A DNA stretch of 64,000 bases from Durusdinium trenchii (Eukaryota > Sar > Dinophyceae > Suessiales > Symbiodiniaceae). The stretch is from NCBI GenBank assembly GCA_963970005.1, contig CAXAMN010021596.1, positions 531,326 to 595,325 on the forward strand. Direction: 5' to 3'. Position 1 is the first letter of the stretch. Each line of letters starts with the position of its first letter. The position numbers were made by a program, and so were the translations under genes. The notes below the pieces were generated by a model, which worked only from the letters and a program-made list of their open reading frames with translations, made no database searches and was not told where the DNA came from. Positions 10,905 to 20,997 of the stretch are shown piece after piece.

Positions 10905-11760
10905 TTTCCGCCATTTTCCGTTTGCCATGCAGCATTTCTATTCATGCGTCTTCCAGGTGATTTCTTTATTCCCCAAACAGTTTACTGTTAGGGGTTCTCA
11001 ATTCTTTCTTAAGATGTGTCCGCCCTTTGTGTCACTGCTAGTGTCCGCCCTTTTCCGCTGGCCATGTAGCGATTCGTTTCATTTGTCTCCCAGGTCTGTC
11101 ACTGCTGGTGTCCGCCCTTTTCCGCTGGCCATGTAACGTTTCTATTCATTTGTCTCCCAGGTCTGTCGCTGGTGGTGTCCGCCCTTTTCCGCTGGCCATG
11201 TAGCGTTTCTATTCATTTGTCTCCCAGGTCTCTCACTACTGGTGTCCGCCCTTTTCCGCTGGCCATGTAGCGTTTCTATTCATTTGTCTCCCAGGTCTGT
11301 CACTGCTGGTGTCCGCCCTTTTCCGCTGGCCATGTAGGGTTTCTATTCATTTGTCTCCCCGGTCTGTCACTGCTGGTGTCCGCCCTTTTCCGCTGGGCAT
11401 GTATATAGCGTTTCTATTCATTTGTCTCCCAGGTCTGATTCATTTGTCTCCCAGGTCTGTCACTGGTGGTGTCCGCCCTGGCCATGTAACATTTCTACTT
11501 ATTTGCTGTTCATTTGTCTCCCAGGTCTGTCGCTGCTGGTGTCCGCCCTTTTCCGTTGGCCATGTAGCATGTCTACTCATTTGTCTCCAAGGTGTGTCCC
11601 TGCTGGTGTCCGCCCATTTCCGCTGGCCATGCAGCATTTCAATTCGTTTGTCTTTAAAGTGATTTCTTTACTCTTGTCTCCCAGGTTCGGTGCCTGCACT
11701 GCTGGCATCCGCCCTTTTCCCCTTTCCAGCATTGCTATTCACCTGTCTCCCAGGTGACTT
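10905..11760. repeat. 67-bp tandem repeat array
   Basis: The phrase TGTCCGCCCTTTTCCGCTGG recurs at about 11,109, 11,176, 11,243, 11,310 and 11,377, giving a strict 67-bp period; further, more diverged copies continue to about 11,750. Each unit ends with CATTTGTCTCCCAGGTCTGT. Copies differ by single bases and by short deletions (11,420-11,520). Frames read through the array only as repeat translation. The flanking phrase around TTACTGTTAGGGGTTCTCAA (about 10,980) recurs near 12,735, so the array is part of a larger duplicated unit. Confidence 0.9.
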
Positions 11761-11864
11761 GGTCCGTCTTGTCTCCCTTGTTGTCCCCATTCTTGTTGGT
11801 CATTGTGTCCGCCTTGTCTTCCTTTTTTCGTGCCTCCTCTCTCCCCCTCTCGCTTGCAAGCCTT

Positions 11865-12470
11865 CACATTTGTCTCCCAGCTGCTCTGCCCTGCAATCCT
11901 TTACATTTGTCTCCCAGCTCTGGGCTGCGTGTCGCTTGCAATCCTTTACATTTGTCTCCCTGTGCCTACATTTGTCTCTGCTGTGCCCACCTCTGCCTTG
12001 CAATCCTTTACACTTGTCTCCCTGTGCCTACATTTGTCTCCCAGCTCTGGACTGCTGTGCCCGCCTCTGCCTTGTAATCCTTTACACTTGTCTCCCAGCT
12101 CTGGGCTGCTGTCTCCAACGCTTTACATTTGTCATCATTTGTCTCCCAGCGCTGGGCTGCTGTTTCCGCCTCTGCCTTGCAGTCCTTAATTTTACATTTG
12201 TCTCCCAGCTCTGACTGTTGTGTCCGCCTCTGCCTTGCAATCCTTTACATGTGTCCTCACAAGCCTTTGCGTTTGTCTCCCAGCTCTAGACTGCTGTATC
12301 CACCTCTGCCTTGCAATCCTTTATTTGTCACCCAGCTCTGGGCTGCATGTCGCTTGCAATCCTTTACATGTGTCTCCCTGTGTCTACATTTGTCTCCCAG
12401 CTCTGGGCTGCTGTGGCCGCCTCTGCCTTGCAATCCTTTGTCTCCCAGCTCTGGACGTCGCAAGCTCTAG
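11865..12470. repeat. About 54-bp CTCCCAGCTCTGGGCTGC tandem repeat, first block
   Basis: Units of roughly 54-57 bp combine TTTGTCTCCCAGCTCTGG, CTGCTGTGTCCGCCTCTGCC and TTGCAATCCTTTACA. Successive TGTCTCCCAG phrases at about 12,035 and 12,089 are 54 bp apart. The phrase TTTGTCTCCCAG is shared with the neighbouring 67-bp repeat, so both families derive from one ancestor. No gene signal is seen. Confidence 0.85.
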
Positions 12471-12529
12471 TCGCAGAGTGTTCCGGTTTTGAAAAACACA
12501 AACTGTTTGGGGTCTACGGTGGGTTTCCC

Positions 12530-12775
12530 AGATTCGGCGCCTGCACTGCTGGTGTCCGCCCTTTTCCGCTGGCCATGCAGCATTTCTATTCATTTGTCCC
12601 ATGTGATTTCTTTACTTTTGTCTCCCAGGTTCGGTGCCTGCACTGCTGGTGTCCGCCCTTTCCGCTGGCCATGCAATGCAGCATTTCTATTCATTTGTCT
12701 CCCATGTGATTTCTTTACTTTTCTCCAAACAGGTTACTGTTAGGGGTTCTCAATGCTTTCTAAGAGTGTCCGCCT
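12530..12775. repeat. Second copy of the flank of the 67-bp array
   Basis: Two units of the TGTCCGCCC...GGCCATGCA...CATTTGTCTCCCA type are followed by GTGATTTCTTTACTTTTCTCC and TTACTGTTAGGGGTTCTCAA. The same order occurs at about 10,905-11,025, so a block was duplicated about 1.75 kb away. Confidence 0.75.
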
Positions 12776-12879
12776 TGTGGGACAGCGTGTAGGCCTTCCG
12801 TTTGGCTTGTCACCCTTTGTCTCCCTTCTTCTGGGTCATTGCGTCCGAACAGTCTCCCTTCTGTTTCCCTTAGTCTCCG

Positions 12880-13105
12880 GTCTTGTCTCCCTTCTTTTTG
12901 GTCACTGTGTCCGGCTTGTCCCCCCTTCTGTTTCCTTTTGTTTCCCTTCTTGCCCCCCTAGGACTGCAACACAGCAGTCCAGAGCTGGGAGACAAATGGA
13001 AAGGATCGCAAGGCAGAGGTTGGCACCGGGCAACAAGAAGGGAGACAAGAAGGGAGACAAAAGGAAACAGAAGGGAGACAAGCGGACACAATGACCAACA
13101 AGAAC
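12880..13105. repeat. Inverted repeat inside the satellite complex
   Basis: The left part (about 12,881-12,957) is pyrimidine-rich, with TGTCTCCCTTCTTTTTGGTC and CTTCTGTTTCCTTTTG. The right part (about 13,036-13,105) reads the complement: AGAAGGGAGACAAGAAGGGA, AAAAGGAAACAGAAGGGAGA and GACCAACAAGAA. Between them (12,960-13,030) lies a reverse-complement copy of the 54-bp unit (CCAGAGCTGGGAGACAAATG). The segment could fold into a long imperfect hairpin. Confidence 0.75.
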
Positions 13106-13668
13106 CCTTTACGTGTGTCCCCCAGCTCTGGACTGCAGTGTCCACCTCTCCATCGCAATCCTTTGCATGTGTCTCCCAACTCTCGACTGCTCTGTCCGCC
13201 TTTCGCTTGCAACCCTGTACATGTGTCTCCCAGCTCTGGGCTGCTGTGTCCGCCTCTGCCTTGCAATCCGTTACATGGACTGCTCTGTCCGCCTGTCGCT
13301 TGCAATCCTTTACGTGTCTCTCAGCTGCTGTATCCGCCTCTGCCTTGCAATCCTTTGCACTTGTCTCCCAGCTCTGGACTGCTGTGTCCGCCTTTGCCTT
13401 GCAATCCTTTACGTTTGTTACCCAGCTCTGGCCTGCTGCCTTTGCCTGTCGCTTTCAATCGTTTACATTTGTCTCCCAGCTTGTTGCCGTGTCCGTCTGG
13501 GCTGTGCCTTGCAATCCTTAACACGTGCCTCCCAACTCGGACTCCTGTCTCCGCCTCTCGCTTGCAACCCTTCACACTTGTCTCCCAGCTCTGGGCTGCA
13601 TGTCGCTTGCACTCCTTTACATGTGTCTCCCAGCTCTGGGCTGCTGTGTCTGCCTTCGGCTTGCAATA
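13105..13668. repeat. About 54-bp repeat, second block
   Basis: The same family as 11,865-12,470 in + orientation, about ten degenerate units from CCCCAGCTCTGGACTGCAGT to CCCAGCTCTGGGCTGCTGTG. Units vary between TCTCGACTGCT, TCTGGACTGCT and TCTGGGCTGC. Long frames across it are repeat translation. Confidence 0.85.
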
Positions 13669-14224
13669 TGGGCCGTCCACTAAATTTTATTCCAATGGGG
13701 GGGTCGCATACTGGAATAAATTTAACTGGAATAAATTTTTGACAGGGGGTCAAGAAAACTATGTAATGGGGGGGTAGAACAAAAAAAACTCTGATGTCAA
13801 CCCCCCTAGAATAGTTTTGCTACATACGATAAGCTTGAACTCAACAACCCATTGGAATAATGAACAACTTGATGTCAACAACCCATCGGAATAATAATGC
13901 TGTTGAACTCACTATCCCATTGGAATAATTGTTTCAAGAAACGATGATTTGAAAGCGTTTCATGACAGTTGCTCGCGGTTCACGATGTGTTTGTTTGCTC
14001 GGAAGAAGGAATGGGTGATGGAAGATGTGCATGTCAGCATAAACCCATGTTTTGAGTTTGATTGAAAACAGATAATCATAACCAGAGATCTACGTTGCAA
14101 GAGAGTCTGAACAAACAGTGATGATGATGACGACAGATTTGACAAGATTTGAGAAAATACATTTAGTAAAAATTCTTTTAGTGTAGGAAGAACATGAACT
14201 ATCAAGAGTCTAGACAATTTAGAT

Positions 14225-14420
14225 GTCCACAGAACTATTCCAGGGGTGGGTGACTCCCCCGCCCCCCCTGGAATAAAGAAATTTCCTTGCATATGGCTGG
14301 GTGTGCCCTGATGTACCCTGTGCCGGCAGGCTGGAATGACACAGACCTAGAACTAGATAATCCAAAAGCCAACCAGAACATTTTTCCGGGCTGTGCCCTC
14401 CAGGCCCCTTCGATGTCGCC
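14225..14420. repeat. Hairpin-headed direct repeat, copy 1
   Basis: The copy starts with a hairpin: ATTCCAGGGGTGGG, a short loop, then CCCGCCCCCCCTGGAAT. It continues through TTTCCTTGCATATGGCTGGG, CTGGAATGACACAGACC and CCAAAAGCCAACCAGAACAT. A second copy lies about 430 bp downstream. TGGAATA motifs are frequent through 13,680-14,950. Confidence 0.8.
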
Positions 14421-14654
14421 TGTCCAAGACTTCAAAAAATTACTGAGGGGGGTGGGCATAGAAGCTTGAGCCAACTGGCTGTCGACTACCAGTAGGACCC
14501 AAAAGTATTCCAGGGGTGGTGGAAACCTTTACCTCAAGCAGACATCTCAAGGCCTTGAACCAGACACCAGAAAGATCATAAAGTGTATCCAGCTTGGAAA
14601 GAAGTTTGCCAAGCTGCCACTCACCAGCAATGCTTGCTACTGCTGGGCCTGGTG

Positions 14655-14850
14655 AGCTGCCACAGAACTATTCCAGGGGTGGGTGACTCCCCCACCCCCC
14701 TGGAAAAAATACATTTCCTTGCATATGGCTGGGTGCCTTGATGTACCCTGTATTGGCATGCTGGAATGACACAGGTCCAAGAACTAGATAATCCAAAAGC
14801 CAACCAGGACATTTTTCCAGGGCTGTGCCCTCCAGACCCCTTCGATGTTG
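14655..14850. repeat. Hairpin-headed direct repeat, copy 2
   Basis: A near-identical copy of 14,225-14,420 with the same hairpin (ATTCCAGGGGTGGG facing CCCACCCCCCTGGAA) and the same order of phrases. It differs by scattered substitutions and a 2-base loss after GGCTGGGTG. Confidence 0.8.
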
Positions 14851-15004
14851 GCCAGATATCAAAACTTGATGGCTACCTATGTGTGGAATAATTTTGTTTG
14901 TCTAAATTATTCCGGTATGTGCAGACGGGTCAGAATAATATTCTGACATGATGTCCAACCCACCCAGAATAACTAAAAACTTATTCCACCCCGGGGGGCT
15001 ACCC

Positions 15005-15180
15005 AAAATCGATGAAGGCACGGCCCATCTTGCAATCCTTTGCATTTGTCTCCCAGCTCTCGACTGCTATTTCCGCCTCTGCCTTGCATTCCTTTGTCTC
15101 CCAGCTCTGGACGTCGCAAGCTCTAGTTGCACATTGTTCCGATTTTGAAAAACACAAACTGTTTGGGGTCTACGGTGGTG
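15005..15180. repeat. Detached fragment of the 54-bp satellite with its unique flank
   Basis: About two satellite units are followed by CTCTGGACGTCGCAAGCTCT and TTTTGAAAAACACAAACTGT then TTGGGGTCTACGGTGG. The same junction and flank occur at 12,420-12,531, so this is a duplicated array end and not an independent array. Confidence 0.8.
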
Positions 15181-15365
15181 TAATTCTTGCTTGGCCGATT
15201 CTACTAGCTTTCTCCCAGCTAAATTAATAGAATCCCACCTTACGTAGGCAGGTGATCAATCTGTGGGACCTTCACAGGACCAAGGCTTCAGGGAAGTCCG
15301 TGAGAAGAGTTCTGCTCAAAAGCTATTGACCACTCATCAAACTCCAATTGTCAAGCGCTCACTGC

Positions 15366-15480
15366 TTTACTACTAGAAGCAAGGAGTCTACTAATAGGGG
15401 CTCCTGGCATCGCTACTAGGAACAAGAAGCTACTAGGGGCTCTTGGCCGTACTACTAGGAACAAGGACGCTACTACTGCT
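15366..15480 (+). repeat. Dispersed ACTAGGGGCTCCTGGC repeat, copy 1
   Basis: Short units CTACTAGGGGCTCTTGGCCG and TACTAGGAACAAGAAGCTAC alternate. The same family occurs at 33,876-34,052, 55,395-55,485 and 60,236-60,350 in + orientation and at 51,842-51,912 inverted. Confidence 0.8.
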
Positions 15481-15714
15481 TGAAGGAGATTGAAAGACAT
15501 CGAGCCTCGAATCGCCACCACCGCAACATGCTGCGACACAGCGGTAAGGAGGTGCGTTGCTTCTTGACACTTTTCACTCTTGGCCAAAACATTCGAAGCA
15601 TTTGGAAGCACCAATCAAGGAATACAGATGTGATTGTTGCAAACTAGGTGCATAACTCCCTAGCCAGCTCAATCAGAAAGAGCAACTCCTTGTACTACAA
15701 CTTAAGTTTCCCTC

Positions 15715-15833
15715 AAAACCTAGGAACCAAATCATTAGAGCGTGAGCTATCCTGCGTCCTAGGTAGTAGCTTAAGTAGCTAATAGCCACCTCTTCTACTA
15801 GCAACCTACCTATCGGCCTCCCCCCCAAGAAAT
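15715..15833 (+). repeat. Dispersed GCGTGAGCTATCCTGCGTCC repeat, copy 1
   Basis: It begins CTAGGAACCAAAT, contains GCGTGAGCTATCCTGCGTCC, a run of TAGTAGCT steps, and ends in GGCCTCCCCCCCAAGAAATA. A longer copy lies at 45,968-46,130 and a partial one at 38,510-38,600. Confidence 0.75.
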
Positions 15834-16430
15834 AAGTGTTCAGTTGGACTTGCCATGGCTTGCTGAGCGCAAAACAGCAATATCAATATCGCAATAGATT
15901 GCTTGCCACAAACCACCTTCCATGCCACATCATTTGTTGGCCTATGGCCTATGGCTGCCAACTCTGTCGGGTGGCACAGTTTGGCCACTATGCAACTTGT
16001 CGCTTGAGCAGGCACAGCTTGAGGCCACTGATGTTTGATACTTTTGATGCTGTGCTGCGAGACCTGCCAAGGTGACGGGCTTTCGTAGTGCCTTCTTCAT
16101 TGACACAAATTCCAGGACTGGGCTCAGTATTGGCTATCAGCTTGTAGTCGCTTAGGAAGAAAGCAAGACAGACAGCAACACAGATGCCAGACCATGTTAA
16201 CAATTTTTCTTTCTTCTATTCTGCAGGCTTCTTCCTCTGGAGCCCCAAGCTTACCATGCTTCTGTGCGCTTGCAGTTTGTAGAACGGGGCACTCCATTTG
16301 CAAATCTGCCATCCTAAGGTTTAACCTTTCTTGGTGGGTCAAGGCGCCCCGCTTGCTGGTTAGCCAAATTGAACAGTTTCACTTATGAGATCTTATAAAG
16401 TAAGTCTACTTCTGACAGGCACTCCTGCTG

Positions 16431-17039
16431 GTGGCAAACCTGCCTTTGGCAGCAGGATTGTGCAGATGCCATGTAGACAGCCGCACCTCAGAGTGCGACG
16501 ATTGCAGATTCCGATGCCATGGAGTTCTATTTTGTACGCTTGTTTTTGTGGTACGAGTCTTGGTTCAGATGTCCTGTTTTTGGTCGCGTGGCATTCCGTG
16601 GAAGGAAGTCATTTTTGAAGCGGGTGGAGTTATTCCTCTTTCAGTCGCATCAATGGCATATGGGGCTGCTCATTGTCGCCCAAGGAGCATGCTTGAATAT
16701 GCCGGCGTTATCGTTTTCGTGGCAGGAACCTGGTTGAACGTGTACCCGGAGTGGCAGCGCCACCAATGGAAAAAGCAGGGCAATCGTGACAAGCTATACC
16801 GTGGTGGTCTATTCGCCATGGCCAGACACATAAACTATGCTGGGGAGATTGTGTCATTCCTTGGGTTTTCATTTGCAACAGGAGCCTATTTGACACTCTG
16901 GGTGCCAGTGGCAATGTCGGCTGGGATGTGCACTTTGAGCATCCGAGAGATTGAGTTCTACCTCAGTCAAAAATACAAAGAAGACTGGTTGCAGTACACT
17001 AAGGATGTGCCATGGCTCATGATTCCAAGACTTTATTAG
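16431..17039 (+). CDS. Isoprenylcysteine carboxyl methyltransferase / DUF1295-like integral membrane protein
   Basis: This 202-codon frame ends at a TAG at 17037-17039. The C-terminal half has the layout of the ICMT / DUF1295 (steroid reductase C-terminal-like) superfamily: a Leu-Asn-x-Tyr-x-Glu segment after a membrane helix (GTWLNVYPEWQRH), then KLYRGGLFAMARHINYAGE with the conserved Arg-His-x-Asn-Tyr, a long hydrophobic stretch and a terminal EIEFYLSQKYKEDWLQYTKD...PRLY. About four membrane segments are visible (residues near 32-50, 68-85, 90-110 and 130-165). Such proteins sit in ER-type membranes; whether this one methylates or reduces is not decided. The N-terminal 30 residues are Cys-rich and may include intron, so the start is uncertain; an acceptor-like cag before 16419 suggests an upstream exon. 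Confidence 0.7.
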   Translation: MANLPLAAGLCRCHVDSRTSECDDCRFRCHGVLFCTLVFVVRVLVQMSCFWSRGIPWKEVIFEAGGVIPLSVASMAYGAAHCRPRSMLEYAGVIVFVAGTWLNVYPEWQRHQWKKQGNRDKLYRGGLFAMARHINYAGEIVSFLGFSFATGAYLTLWVPVAMSAGMCTLSIREIEFYLSQKYKEDWLQYTKDVPWLMIPRLY

Positions 17040-17548
17040 AATTCAGAACAATAACCTTGAGATGGTGGACATGCCGCTGCCTTCAAAGACAGGATGTGCA
17101 TTCCTCGGGATCGAAGTCCTTTGTTATGCGTCAATGTGGACTCTCTGTCTCTTTGTCTGAATCTTGTTGAGGGAGGATGGCCATCCCATCGCAACTACTT
17201 GTAATATGTCTCTTTGGGCCATCGCAATTTCAGTGATGTCAGCCAGGCTGTGAACAGAGTTCAAACCAAAATTTGAGAAGTTTGAGGTCCAAGATCTGCA
17301 GGACCTGATGCATAATGATTGCACATGAGGATGCGATGGACGACCGGAGTCAATAGCGGCCTGCTGTTGGCTCACACATGGAAATTTGTGTCGCAGAAGA
17401 ATGCATCAAGCGCCATTATATGTACCTCCAGATAATAGCTCGTGGTAAGACGCAAAAGCAGAGCTTGCCTTTTGAAAGATAAGTTTTGTTGTATTAAGAT
17501 TTTGGATTTGCCACAAGTACGCACAACTACAAACCTTGCTGTTTACAG

Positions 17549-17929
17549 GTTGTTGCCTGCGAGGAAGTCTCGGAGTACCGGGATGCTGTTCAGCAGCACT
17601 TCCGCGCTTCATTTAGCGAAGTTTGCCACAGCTGGCTTTGTCCGAAGTTCATGCAGAATGAAGCAAGACCGGACGATGTCATTTTTGAGAGATGGTCCCC
17701 ATTCCCTAATCACAAGGATGATCCGAATAGTTCTCGGTAGGAAATGCTCTCATATGCAATGTATCTACGACGTGGCAGGGCTTTGGTGAACTCGGAAGAT
17801 GTGGTGCTTGAGGCCATCAATGAGTTGAACAGCAACACGTGTGAGATTCTTTACCTTTTCCAAGGTTGGCTCACATGTGGGTGGCACGACAAAGGCCCAG
17901 TTTGTCTTACCCACTTTGACACATGTTGA
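17549..17929 (+). CDS. Two exon-like segments, product unknown
   Basis: After tttacag at 17548 a frame reads VVACEEVSEYRDAVQQHFRA then SFSEVCHSWLCPKFMQNEAR and reaches a GTAGGA donor at 17737. A second open segment (about 17,750-17,929) reads YAMYLRRGRALVNSEDVVLE and AINELNSNTCEILYLFQGWL. Both have coding-like composition and lie 0.5 kb downstream of the membrane protein on the same strand. I cannot assign a family. Confidence 0.4.
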
Positions 17930-18595
17930 GATCTGCTAGAAGTGGACAGTGACAGGTCATCGCGGCTGTGGCTGGTCGAGTGGTCGGTGTAGACCAGCAA
18001 CCAGAGCTGGTGGCCGAGGCGCTGGAGCAGCACTAGAGTTGACTGAATGATATGAATCCTAAGGGACCTCAGATTGGGCCTTTGAACTATAGTGACTTTA
18101 GTCATTTTTAATCACTTAGTTGATTGTTGATTGAATGGCAAGTAGTGGTATCACGCCGCAGCCCACATGGCGCCTCACCCAAGGCTCGTGAAAAGCACCC
18201 AGAGATTCAATTTGAGGACTGATGGACTTGCACAGAAACAACGACTTGCAAAGGTTGAGCAAGGGGTGCAACCTGCGTAGGTTTGGCTAGGCAACAGACA
18301 TGCAAAACATTGTCGCAGAACTTTGATGCCTTCGACTCTGCAAAGCTAGTTGCGTGGACCTTGGTGCGGAGAGTTTTTGATTAAAGCATTGAGGTTATCA
18401 CACAAGGTTTGCAAGAACCCAAGAAAGCACTGGATGTAGTACCTGTAGGAAGGCAAAGGTCACTCTTGGCTCTAAAGACTTTAAGTCAACAAATGCTTAG
18501 TGGCCTTAGTGCTGCTTCACCCTGCCAGATTCCTTTGAGGCATTGACGAAGTCGCTTCACCCTGCCAGATTTACGAAGGCCTCCTAAGCTCCTAC

Positions 18596-18865
18596 TTGCA
18601 TTCAATTATGCCCTTGCTTATTTCACTCGTCACGCGTGTTGGAATTTCTGCGTGCTCTACAGATTGGGATATTCAAGAATTTGATAGATTTTGTACACAG
18701 ATTCCGGACTATATAGTTGGGGATGAGAACACTTGGAAGAGGTGGCAGGGTACTCATCTAGCATCGGATCGAGATTTGACAAATAGCACAGCACAATTTT
18801 CTGATTTGTTTTTCTGGATTTTCATGTCCTTGGAAGAGTATCAAGGTATAAGTTCCAAATTTTGA
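18596..18865 (+). CDS. Exon-like ORF, product unknown
   Basis: The frame reads TDWDIQEFDRFCTQIPDYIV then GDENTWKRWQG and SLEEYQGISSKF before a stop at 18863. Composition is coding-like, but splice borders are unclear and no motif is recognised. Confidence 0.3.
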   Translation: MHSIMPLLISLVTRVGISACSTDWDIQEFDRFCTQIPDYIVGDENTWKRWQGTHLASDRDLTNSTAQFSDLFFWIFMSLEEYQGISSKF

Positions 18866-19052
18866 TGAGCTCCGTGCATCGTTGCAAGAGTTTTCGTCCG
18901 GGTATATATATACTTGAATCAATGATTTGAGCATGCATTCCAGTGTGCCCAAACTGTACACACACACATATGCAGCCCAAGTCGATTCTGAATATTGAGC
19001 GAGGGCAACACGGGGCAACACGACATGCTGTTTACTGCATTGATCACTACGA

Positions 19053-19355
19053 GTGATCACTAGTACTACTCGTAGGGCTTGCGGTGATTTAGATTCTCAG
19101 CCGCCTGGAATGCTCGAAATCGATTCCGACTGCAGACCTCTTCGATTCCAGGTCTTTATCGACATAAGTGGGAGCCGCGATTTGGCGACAGTGCCCCGCT
19201 TGAGTTCAGCACAGGTCATGAGCCATTGCATGTGCATTGCTGACGTCCTTGCCTCGTTTCTGGCACACCAGGTCTTTCGCATGATGGACTTGATAGACAA
19301 GATCATAAGCCCAGACGCAATGGTCGTGAAATCCCAGGCTATGGCAAGAGTTTAG
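19053..19355 (+). CDS. Exon-like ORF, product unknown
   Basis: The frame contains RFQVFIDISGSRDLATVPRL and a hydrophobic stretch SHCMCIADVLASFLAHQVFR followed by MMDLIDKIISPDAMVVK. It may be a single exon or several. No family is recognised. The following 1 kb (19,360-20,340) shows only weak open frames. Confidence 0.3.
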   Translation: MITSTTRRACGDLDSQPPGMLEIDSDCRPLRFQVFIDISGSRDLATVPRLSSAQVMSHCMCIADVLASFLAHQVFRMMDLIDKIISPDAMVVKSQAMARV

Positions 19356-20354
19356 CACGGTTTTCATTGCCCATAGCCATAGCTATATACCATGGTTTCA
19401 TCCTTTCTTCTGACGTTCCTGTTTGAAAGCCAGCTTTTCAGCATGTGACAGGCTCTGAAGAAAATGATGCTTCGGACACGTTTATGGATAGAGCATCCTC
19501 TGAATCAGAAAGTGCTTTGATGCCTCAAAGAGACGAGTTTTCCCATGACATATGATGTTTGATGTTGAGAGACACTCATCCGCATGGTTTTGAGATATGT
19601 CGCCCTTCCTCAAGTTTCTCTGTCTGAAGTTGTTCGATGTTGAGCAAGACCCAAGGTCGTGCTGCATCAATTTAAGTCACTTGCCAAGACTGCCTGTCAA
19701 TGTGCCAATGACGCCCACCATGAATTTGTCCTGCACGAACGCGTCTCAGCATCAGTGTCAAAAGGAGTTTGCTTGTAGTGGCCGCATGGATGCCTTTTTC
19801 AAAATAAAACAGTTTTCCCGAATGCGTAGCGAAGGGTTCTTGTTTAACTCGGGAGTCTGAGGGTAGAGCTGTGTTTGCCCGACGTTGTTTTCGAGTTCGC
19901 AACCGTTTGCAACCGTCTGCAACCGTCCGCAACCGTCCGTGTGATGTCTCTATGGCCCTGCCATTGGGGGAAGCTTTTGCAAGTGACTTTTCATGGATGT
20001 GTCACGTGTCAGTTTGCGCCGCTATTACATTGTGATTTGCATGAAAGTGACATGTCGCGCAAGAAACGTGATGCATTTCGCTGCACAGACGCAGGGTTTC
20101 GAGAAAGTGACACGTTTGTGTCGGTATTCCATTAGGATTAGCGTTTGGAGAGTCGTGTTTTTGGGGTGTTGGATGTGGCCGTGCCATTGGGATTTGCGTT
20201 TCAGGGTGTGGCGTCGAAGCTCTGTTTTCGTGACAAGTCTCAGCTGAAATGGCGATTTTGGTGGATGCGAGTGTGCTCAGAACGGGTCGAAATCATTCCA
20301 AACGTGTGGTGTGGTGCAAATTTTGTTGAAGCTCCATGAGATGATATTGTCACT

Positions 20355-20560
20355 TTTCGTGGCAGGCGCAGTACTTTGTGCGGGCTATGAGGCGTGGAAG
20401 TGCGATTCTCGTGGCAGGCGCAGGGAATCGTGAGGTTGCGAGGTGTGACGGAGGTGACATTTCGTGGCAGGCGCAGTACTTTGTGCGCGTTAGACGTGTG
20501 GACGCGGAAAGATTCGTGGCAGGCGCAGGGAATCGTGAGGTTGTGAGTTGTGGTAGAGGT
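20355..20560. repeat. Tandem duplication of about 116 bp
   Basis: CGTGGCAGGCGCAGTACTTT followed by CGTGGCAGGCGCAGGGAATC and GTGAGGTTG occurs twice in succession (about 20,358-20,445 and 20,464-20,560). It lies directly before the 52-bp array. Confidence 0.75.
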
Positions 20561-20685
20561 GAATGCCGCTGTCACATTGAAATTGGCGTGTGAGCGGGTG
20601 GTGTTTGGAGGGGCTGGAATCGCGAAACTGCCTGGCAGGGCTGCGTGATGTGTGTGCTCCGATGGGTGTTTCCGCTTGACTTTTG

Positions 20686-20925
20686 GAGGAAGTCTCGTAC
20701 GAAACGCTCGTTTTGCAGACTTTGACGTGTGAGTTTTTGAGGAAGTCTCGTACGAAACGCTCGTTTTGGAGACTTGACGTGTGACTTTTTGAGGAAGTCT
20801 CGTACGAAACGCTCGTTGGAGACTTGACGCGTGACTTTTGGAGGAAGTCTCGTACGAAATGCTCGTCTTGCAGCCTCGAAGCGTGACTTTTGGAGGAAGT
20901 CTCGTACGAAACGCTCGCATGACTG
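20686..20925. repeat. 52-bp tandem repeat, five copies
   Basis: GAGGAAGTCTCGTACGAAAC followed by GCTCGTTTTG and GACTTGACGTGTGACTTT begins at 20686, 20739, 20791, 20841 and 20893, so the period is 50-53 bp. A diverged copy lies on the other side of the 13-bp array at 22,233-22,320. Confidence 0.9.
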
Positions 20926-20997
20926 CTTCTAGTGTGTGGGCAGACCGTGTGGCGACACGACATTCGTGATGGCGCAGTGCCATTGGGATTTGCGCAA

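Noticed and set aside
11309-13777. Frames of 110-230 codons with repeated LSPSSGLLCPPLPCN-type peptides
   Set aside because: They follow the 54-bp and 67-bp satellites, with multiples near a whole number of codons keeping frames open.
16385-16430. Upstream start exon MRSYK joined to the membrane-protein frame through a GTAAGT donor
   Set aside because: The implied intron would be only 19 bp, too short to be credible.
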